Shown here: piece after piece, positions 6,735-11,398 of the stretch
Numbering within the stretch: the stretch's first letter is position 1
Layout of the letters: every line of letters starts with the position of its first letter
Assembly (NCBI GenBank): GCA_964649385.1
Contig: CAZYRA010000027.1
Location: 1 to 11,398 of the forward strand
Origin: UBA5760 sp964649385
Lineage (GTDB): Bacteria; Chloroflexota; Dehalococcoidia; Dehalococcoidales; UBA5760
Direction: 5' to 3'
Length of the DNA: 11,398 nt
Position numbers and translations under genes: made by a program
Notes under the pieces: generated by a model
The model's input: the letters and a program-made list of their open reading frames with translations, nothing else
Told to the model about the DNA's origin: nothing
Database searches by the model: none

Positions 6735-7331
6735 TTGCATTATTTACTCCTGGCAACGAACAACAAGGCTAAGGTGTGTGAGTACCGGAGCCTGTTGCAG
6801 TCTCTCCCCTTCAGGCTGGTTACTCTGGTGGAAAGGGGTATTACCCTTGAGGTTGACGAGGTGGGGGAGAGTCTGGAGGAGAATGCCAGGCTAAAGGCAA
6901 TGCTATTATCTGGTGAGAGCCAGCTGGTAGCCCTGGCTGATGATTCCGGGTTGGAGGTTGATGCCTTGGGTGGTGAGCCGGGTCGGTTGTCGGCGCGTTA
7001 TGCCGGTGAAGGGGCTTCGGATAGGGACAGGGTTAGCCATCTATTGTCCAAGCTTAAAGGTATCCCCTGGGAGAGGCGTTCTGCCTGCTTCCGTTGTGTT
7101 ATTGCGGTCGCCACGCCTGATGGAAGGCTGGGGTTTTGTTGTGGCGAGTGCCGGGGGCTGATATTACTTGAGCCAAAGGGAGAAGGAGGCTTCGGCTATG
7201 ACCCCATCTTTTATCTTCCTGAGTTGGACAAGACGATGTCCCAGTTATCACTGGAGGAGAAGAACAGAATCAGTCACCGGGGGCAGGCAGCCAGCGGAGT
7301 GTCCCGGGTGCTGGCGGAGTTGGGGTTATGA
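6735..7331 (+). CDS. rdgB: XTP/dITP pyrophosphatase (RdgB/HAM1 family)
   Basis: The enzyme hydrolyses XTP, ITP and dITP to monophosphates, keeping deaminated purines out of DNA and RNA. Starting at TTG 6735 gives 198 residues opening HYLLLATNNKAKVCEY, with ATNN about as far from the start as in E. coli RdgB. A GTG at 6696 would add 13 residues and overlap the GYD gene by 14 bases. Ribosome binding sites for both are weak, so the start is uncertain. Motifs are ADDSGLEVDALGG with the catalytic acidic pair at 69-70, RLSARYAGEGASD, GGFGYDPIFYLPELDKT and EEKNRISHRGQA. The stop overlaps the moaA start as ATGA (7328-7331), indicating translational coupling. Confidence 0.94.
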   Translation: MHYLLLATNNKAKVCEYRSLLQSLPFRLVTLVERGITLEVDEVGESLEENARLKAMLLSGESQLVALADDSGLEVDALGGEPGRLSARYAGEGASDRDRVSHLLSKLKGIPWERRSACFRCVIAVATPDGRLGFCCGECRGLILLEPKGEGGFGYDPIFYLPELDKTMSQLSLEEKNRISHRGQAASGVSRVLAELGL

Positions 7332-8314
7332 CCGGGCTTTATGATTCTTTTCAGCGGCCGATAAACTACCTGCGTATTTCGGTGACCGACCGCTGTAATC
7401 TGCGCTGTATCTATTGTATGCCGGATGACGGTATTTGCCAGATGTCCCACGGGGATATTCTTACCTATGAGGAAATCTACACCATAGTCCAGGTAGCGGC
7501 TGAGTTGGGCATAAATAAAGTCAGGCTCACCGGTGGTGAACCCTTGGTGAGGCTGGGGCTGGCTGAGCTGGTACAAATGCTTGAGCAGTTGGATGCGATT
7601 GACGATATCTCCCTGACCACAAACGGGACATTACTTAGCCGTTATGCACTTGTGCTGAAGCAGGCAGGTCTCAAGCGGGTCAACATTAGCCTGGATACCC
7701 TTCGGTCGGATAGATTCAAGCGTATTACTCGTGGTAGTTGTGATGTTGCCGATGTCCTTAGAGGTATCGATAGCGCCAAGTCGGCGGGGCTTAGTCCTGT
7801 GAAGATTAACGTGGTAGTTATGGCCGGTATTAACGATGATGAAGTCCTTGATTTTGCTGATAAGATTATCAGAGAAGGGTGGCACGTGCGCTTCATTGAG
7901 TTTATGCCTACTGCAGGGGTGGCTTATAGCCCCTCGCGTTTTGTCCCGGTCAGCGAGATACAAAAACGTCTCGAGCAGTTAGACGAATTGGAGCCATGTC
8001 TACCCCACGTTGGTAATGGACCGGCCAGGTACTTCCGTTTCCCTGGCGGCCGTGGTACGGTTGGTTTTATTAGCCCGGTTAGTGAGCATTTCTGTTTCCA
8101 TTGTAATCGGCTGCGTCTTACGGCTGACGGAAAGCTCCGCCCCTGTTTACTCTCTGATGATGAGGTGGATTTGAAGCAGCCCCTGCGTAGCGGCATATCT
8201 TCGTCGGGGCTGAAGCAATTGATTGCCATGGCGGTAAAGATCAAGCCGCTGCGTCATCGTCTGTCTGAGGGGTGTCTGCCCAAAGACCGCCCGATGACTC
8301 AAGTAGGGGGTTAA
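7328..8314 (+). CDS. moaA: GTP 3',8-cyclase MoaA
   Basis: MoaA is the radical-SAM enzyme that starts molybdenum-cofactor synthesis by converting GTP to 3',8-cyclo-GTP. The 328-residue product has the SAM cluster motif at C23, C27 and C30 (CNLRCIYC), the glycine motif RLTGGEP (66-72), and LTTNGTLLS and RVNISLDTL strands. The second cluster is at C256, C259 and C273 (FCFHCNRLRLTADGKLRPC). It keeps the C-terminal GG (327-328) that family members need for activity. Nothing is truncated. It overlaps rdgB by four bases, and moaC starts three bases after its stop. Confidence 0.97.
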   Translation: MTGLYDSFQRPINYLRISVTDRCNLRCIYCMPDDGICQMSHGDILTYEEIYTIVQVAAELGINKVRLTGGEPLVRLGLAELVQMLEQLDAIDDISLTTNGTLLSRYALVLKQAGLKRVNISLDTLRSDRFKRITRGSCDVADVLRGIDSAKSAGLSPVKINVVVMAGINDDEVLDFADKIIREGWHVRFIEFMPTAGVAYSPSRFVPVSEIQKRLEQLDELEPCLPHVGNGPARYFRFPGGRGTVGFISPVSEHFCFHCNRLRLTADGKLRPCLLSDDEVDLKQPLRSGISSSGLKQLIAMAVKIKPLRHRLSEGCLPKDRPMTQVGG

Positions 8315-8317
8315 TTT

Positions 8318-8800
8318 ATGGAAGAACTGACTCACCTGGATGCCCAGGGTCGTCCTAAGATGGTGGATGTTAGTGTTAAGCCTGATACCCAGCGTGAGGC
8401 AATCGCCAGGGGTATTGTCAGGATGCAGGCCGCTACCTTTGACCTGATAAAGAAGGGGGGGGTGGCTAAGGGTGATGTTCTGACGGTAGCCCAGCTAGCC
8501 GGTATTATGGCAGCCAAGCGGACACCGGACCTGATACCCCTGTGCCACCCGCTTCTTATCGGGGATATTAAGGTTGAGTTCAGCCTGGATGAAACTGGTT
8601 GTGCCGTGTATATTACGGCTACGGTGAAGAGTATCGGTAAGACGGGGGTGGAGATGGAGGCGCTTACTGCGGTGGCAGTTGCTGCCTTAACTATCTACGA
8701 TATGTGTAAGGCGGTGGACCGGGGTATCATAATTGAGGGTATCCGTCTTACCAAGAAGAGTGGCGGTAAGAGTGGAGTAATTAGCCTTGACACTATGTGA
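8318..8800 (+). CDS. moaC: Cyclic pyranopterin monophosphate synthase MoaC
   Basis: MoaC converts 3',8-cyclo-GTP from MoaA into cyclic pyranopterin monophosphate, the second molybdenum-cofactor step. The 160-residue product carries K51, H77 (in DLIPLCHPL), D128 and K131 (YDMCKAVD) at what I recall as the E. coli active-site numbers. The motif KTGVEMEALTAVAVAALT is also typical. AGGGGG (8305-8310) lies seven bases before ATG 8318, inside the end of moaA, so the two are co-translated. Later Moco genes (moaD, moaE, mogA, moeA) are not in the window. The pair implies that the organism makes molybdo- or tungsto-enzymes. Confidence 0.97.
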   Translation: MEELTHLDAQGRPKMVDVSVKPDTQREAIARGIVRMQAATFDLIKKGGVAKGDVLTVAQLAGIMAAKRTPDLIPLCHPLLIGDIKVEFSLDETGCAVYITATVKSIGKTGVEMEALTAVAVAALTIYDMCKAVDRGIIIEGIRLTKKSGGKSGVISLDTM

Positions 8801-8806
8801 TATAAT
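8798..8806 (+). promoter_or_regulatory. Extended -10 promoter overlapping the moaC stop
   Basis: TGATATAAT matches the extended -10 element (TGn plus consensus TATAAT). The TGA is the moaC stop codon. There is no good -35 at normal spacing, which extended -10 promoters tolerate; a TTGACA at 8787-8792 is too close to act as the -35. Start would be near 8813, within a CTAAC-TACG-GTTAG hairpin (8809-8822), about 75 bases before the next gene. Confidence 0.55.
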
Positions 8807-8886
8807 ACCTAACTACGGTTAGAGAGGTATGAGCATAGCAAATAATACTAATCCTGCGTAACTAACTGTGAAAAGGAGGTCAGGAA

Positions 8887-10911
8887 GTGAAAAAGGTATT
8901 TTTTATTCTTCTTTCTCTACTGATCGCGGCATTAGGAGTAGTTATCCCGGCGGAATCGGTGGCTGCCCGGCTGGCTTCTTCGCCAGAGTCGTCAGCACCT
9001 CTTTCCGCTCAGCAGGAAGATGAGGAGTTATTAATAGAGGATATCCTTGATGAGCTTAACCTGGCGATAGATCTAGCCAGTGATAGCGGCGTCAGGGAGC
9101 AGGTAAAGGCCATCAGAAGTATGGTCAGGAAGCTCAAATGGGTGGAACTCACCGGTTCCCCAGAAAGCGCCCTGAGGCATAAGTATGTTATCGCGGAGCA
9201 GTTGGAGAAGCTGATATATGAGCTGCCGTTGGCTTCGACGGCTACAGCTACCTTTGCTGCGGTACCGGCGGCAGACCCGCTGTACGAAGAGTTGGTCAGG
9301 GTACGGGCCAAGATAGAGCGGCTGATAGTTCTGGAGACGCCACCCGAGGCGGTGCCGCCACCCCCACCTGAGATTGAACGCCCGCCGGAGTTGGAAAGGC
9401 TGGTTGTTTACTCGGCCAAGTTCCTCTGCGGTCCTGCCTTTGGCAATGAGGGTGTCCAGCGCGGCTCATATTCCACGGCGATTAATGTGCATAATCCTCA
9501 CAACGGTAGGGTCTACATCTACAAGAAGGCCGTTGTTGCTAACCGTGAAGATGAGCCTAGGGGGGAGATTTCCGCCTTTCGCAAGGTAGTGCTGGGACCG
9601 GACGAAGCGATTGAGATTGACTGCATTGATATTGGTAGCCTGCTCGGGCCCCAGCCGGAGTTGATCGGCCTGAGCGCCTCTTCCCTGGAGCCGGAGACCG
9701 GACTGACCACCCCCTCTCTACAGACGCAGACAATCAATCCCGTACGGTCACTAATCCGGTTCGTCAAGGGTTTTGTCGTCATCTATGCTACAGCGCCGGT
9801 TGATGTGGTGGCGGTCTACAGCGCCAGCACCCCGGTTGGCTTTAGCCTTGATGTAGAGTACCTGTCGCCGAGCACTTTCGGCGTGCTTCCCGTCACTCCG
9901 CCGTCGGATGAGGAGTGTCCTGATGGGTGTTACTGCTTGACTAGAGCGGAGGCAAAGGAACGCGGTTACACCCTGTGTGACGGGAGAGATGTGCTGTGCG
10001 GCTATGACGATAGTGGCGCGGCAAAGTATTGCTTCGAGGAGCCCAGTGGAGAGGTCAGGTGTCCGAATGGGTGTGCCTGTCTAAGCAAAGCGCAGGCAGA
10101 GGAGTTCGGCTATTCTCTGTGCCAGGGTAAAGAAATACTATGTGGCTATGATGCCCAGCAGAATCCGCTGTATTGCTATGAGAGGCCGACCGAGGAAGAA
10201 GAATGTCCTGATGGGTGCTATTGCCTGACGGAAGTGGAGGCGAAGAGGCTGGGCTATGCTCTGTGTGGCGGTCAGGAAATCTTCTGTGGCTATGGTGCCC
10301 AGCAGAACAAGAAGTACTGCTTCGAGGAGCCGACCGAGGAGGAAGAGTGCCCCGATGGGTGCTACTGCCTGACTCAGGTGGAGGCGAAGCGACTGGGCTA
10401 TACCCTGTGCGGCGGCAAGGAGATACTATGCGGGTACGATGCCAGTGGAGCGGCGCTGTATTGCTATGAGAGGTCAACTGAGGAGGAAGAGTGCCCCGAT
10501 GGGTGCTACTGCCTGACTCAGACGGAGGCAAAGAGACTGGGCTACACCCTGTGCGGCGGCAAAGAGATACTATGCGGGTACGACGCCAGCGGGGTGGCGA
10601 TATATTGCTATGAGAGACCGACCGGAGGGGAAGAGTGCCCCGATGGGTGCTACTGCCTGACCGAAGCCGAGGCGAAGCGGTTGGGCTACACTCTGTGCGG
10701 CGACCAGAAAATCCTCTGCGGGTATGATGTCCAGCAGAACCCGTTGTACTGCTATGAAGAAGAGATCGGAGAAGAGTGCCCCGATGGTTGCGTGTGCCTG
10801 ACGGATGTGGAGGCTAAGAGGCTTGGCTACGTGTTGTGTAAGGGGGAGAGAATCGCGTGTGGGTATGTTCCCGGTGGACCATCACGGTGGTGCTACCAGA
10901 GCCCCGACTGA
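8887..10911 (+). CDS. Exported protein with seven six-cysteine repeats
   Basis: I do not recognise a named family for the whole 674-residue protein. A signal peptide spans about residues 1-27 (KKVFFILLSLLIAALGVVIP, cleavage near SVA). Residues 42-150 are charged and helix-prone. A proline hinge (152-168, PPPPPE) follows. Residues 171-332 form a beta-rich domain with INVHNPHNG, LGPDEAIEIDC, VKGFVVIY and DVVAVYSAS; its only cysteines, C181 and C246, could pair. Residues 344-674 are seven tandem repeats of 48 residues (the sixth is 47, the seventh 44), each with six cysteines at offsets 0, 4, 6, 20, 27 and 38. No membrane anchor or sortase motif is seen after the signal peptide. GTG 8887 is preceded by AAAAGGAGGT, an almost ideal ribosome binding site. 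A surface or extracellular binding role is inference. Confidence 0.9.
   Translation: MKKVFFILLSLLIAALGVVIPAESVAARLASSPESSAPLSAQQEDEELLIEDILDELNLAIDLASDSGVREQVKAIRSMVRKLKWVELTGSPESALRHKYVIAEQLEKLIYELPLASTATATFAAVPAADPLYEELVRVRAKIERLIVLETPPEAVPPPPPEIERPPELERLVVYSAKFLCGPAFGNEGVQRGSYSTAINVHNPHNGRVYIYKKAVVANREDEPRGEISAFRKVVLGPDEAIEIDCIDIGSLLGPQPELIGLSASSLEPETGLTTPSLQTQTINPVRSLIRFVKGFVVIYATAPVDVVAVYSASTPVGFSLDVEYLSPSTFGVLPVTPPSDEECPDGCYCLTRAEAKERGYTLCDGRDVLCGYDDSGAAKYCFEEPSGEVRCPNGCACLSKAQAEEFGYSLCQGKEILCGYDAQQNPLYCYERPTEEEECPDGCYCLTEVEAKRLGYALCGGQEIFCGYGAQQNKKYCFEEPTEEEECPDGCYCLTQVEAKRLGYTLCGGKEILCGYDASGAALYCYERSTEEEECPDGCYCLTQTEAKRLGYTLCGGKEILCGYDASGVAIYCYERPTGGEECPDGCYCLTEAEAKRLGYTLCGDQKILCGYDVQQNPLYCYEEEIGEECPDGCVCLTDVEAKRLGYVLCKGERIACGYVPGGPSRWCYQSPD
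9916..10908 (+). repeat. Seven tandem 144-bp coding repeats (six-cysteine modules)
   Basis: Repeat units begin at the first cysteine codon: 9916, 10060, 10204, 10348, 10492, 10636 and 10777. Spacing is exactly 144 bases for five steps and 141 for the sixth. The consensus is CPDGCYCLTxxEAKRLGYTL, then C, six residues, CGY, about eight residues, YC, and an acidic linker. Units 4 and 5 differ at about 19 of 144 bases by hand count and share an identical first 30 bases. Units 1, 2 and 7 are the most diverged. Copy number may be collapsed or expanded by assembly. Confidence 0.95.
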
Positions 10912-10920
10912 ACTTAATAG

Positions 10921-10950
10921 GAGCAGGGGGCTTGTAAAAACCCCCTGCTC
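10921..10950. terminator. Long hairpin between convergent genes
   Basis: GAGCAGGGGG (10921-10930) and CCCCCTGCTC (10941-10950) form a perfect 10-bp, GC-rich stem with a 10-base loop ending in AAAAA, nine bases after the repeat-protein stop. No T-run follows on either strand, so it is not a classic intrinsic terminator. Its position suggests a bidirectional transcript end. Confidence 0.6.
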
Positions 10951-10988
10951 TAGTTAGCTCTGCAGGCTCTAGCTATTACCTGTGGTTA

Positions 10989-11398
10989 TTACTGGACCTT
11001 GAAGGTCACGCTCGTTTTTTCGTTGCCGTCGAGATATAGTAATACCTTGTAGTCACCGGTTGGCCAGCCGTTCTCCGGTTTCGGTTCGGAGAAGCTGACA
11101 TATCTTGTGCCGTCAGTGGTTATGCTAATTTCATCAATCAGGTAGTCCGATACGTCTTCAAACTCACCCTTGACATAAATCCATTCCGAGCTTACTTTGG
11201 TATCAGACGGGGCGTTGGATAGGCTGACCGAGCAGAAAATCTCCGTGGTTTCGGGAGTAAAGACATTGGTCGGTTCAACAGGCTCTCTGCTCTCCGAGTC
11301 TACCGATTTACACATCGTAGCTTTGCTCAGTGAGGCGGTGGTAAAGCCGACCTCGCCGGTACAGCCGGCCAGCGGGAATGCCAGTACCACTACCAGAG
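10989..11398 (-). CDS. Small lipoprotein with Ig-like beta domain, 5' end outside window
   Basis: The frame is open to the right edge. A GTG at 11390 is possible, but in-frame codons upstream (LV) extend a hydrophobic stretch, so the true start is probably outside the window. The visible LVVVLAFPLAGC is the end of a lipoprotein signal peptide with lipobox LAGC, placing the mature protein on the outer face of the membrane. About 125 mature residues follow: a short linker, then a beta-rich segment with EIFCSVSLSNAPSDTKVSSE, WIYVKGE, YLIDEISITTDGTRYVSF and NGWPTGDYKVLLYLDG, ending TFKVQ. I recall similar small lipoproteins in Dehalococcoidia, function unknown. It converges on the cysteine-repeat gene. 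Confidence 0.82.
   Translation of the reverse strand, partial: LVVVLAFPLAGCTGEVGFTTASLSKATMCKSVDSESREPVEPTNVFTPETTEIFCSVSLSNAPSDTKVSSEWIYVKGEFEDVSDYLIDEISITTDGTRYVSFSEPKPENGWPTGDYKVLLYLDGNEKTSVTFKVQ

Noticed and set aside
8787..8806. TTGACA plus TATAAT as a standard promoter at the end of moaC
   Set aside because: The spacer is only eight bases; the TATAAT is better explained as an extended -10 element.
10055..10531. 158-codon Ser/His/Pro-rich frame on the minus strand across the cysteine repeats
   Set aside because: It is antisense to a strongly supported repeat gene; its own repetitiveness merely mirrors the 144-base period. No ribosome binding site or family resemblance.
9916..10908. CRISPR-like or non-coding tandem repeat
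   Set aside because: Units are contiguous, 144 bases long, in frame, and differ largely in ways that preserve the cysteine pattern; there are no spacers.

Overview
The window looks like a metagenome-derived scaffold of an anaerobic, probably monoderm bacterium. My best guess is a member of the Dehalococcoidia (Chloroflexota). That guess rests on the gene mix: an archaeal-type fructose-bisphosphate aldolase/phosphatase, a small lipoprotein resembling ones I associate with that class, a DUF1385 gene next to rpmE, and mixed-GC coding with many GTG/TTG starts. It is an inference, not a proof. A block of exactly 100 Ns (1914-2013) marks a scaffold join of unknown true length, so the two sides need not be as close as drawn.

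Left of the gap (1-1913), the 5' half of mfd (transcription-repair coupling factor) runs leftward off the window edge, with a palindrome-rich upstream region. Right of the gap is a ribosomal protein cluster, rplU-rpmA-rpmE, closed by a strong intrinsic terminator at 2859-2896. A possible 15-codon leader ORF lies across that terminator. It is followed by a YqhQ/DUF1385 membrane protein. Two histidine-biosynthesis genes, hisA then hisI, face it on the minus strand.

A promoter region at about 5078-5174 drives a rightward unit: a type V fructose-1,6-bisphosphate aldolase/phosphatase with all the expected active-site residues, a GYD-domain protein, an XTP/dITP pyrophosphatase (RdgB/HAM1), and the first two molybdenum-cofactor enzymes, MoaA and MoaC. 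The last four genes overlap or nearly touch, so they are probably co-transcribed. The unit combines gluconeogenesis, nucleotide-pool cleaning and molybdopterin synthesis.

The right end holds the most unusual gene (8887-10911). It encodes an exported 674-residue protein with an N-terminal helical region, a proline-rich hinge, a middle beta-rich domain and seven tandem 47-48-residue repeats, each with six cysteines at fixed spacing. It probably has its own promoter, an extended -10 element that uses the moaC stop codon. A long hairpin separates it from a convergent small lipoprotein gene that runs off the right edge of the window.

I see no tRNA, rRNA, CRISPR array, transposase or integrase.
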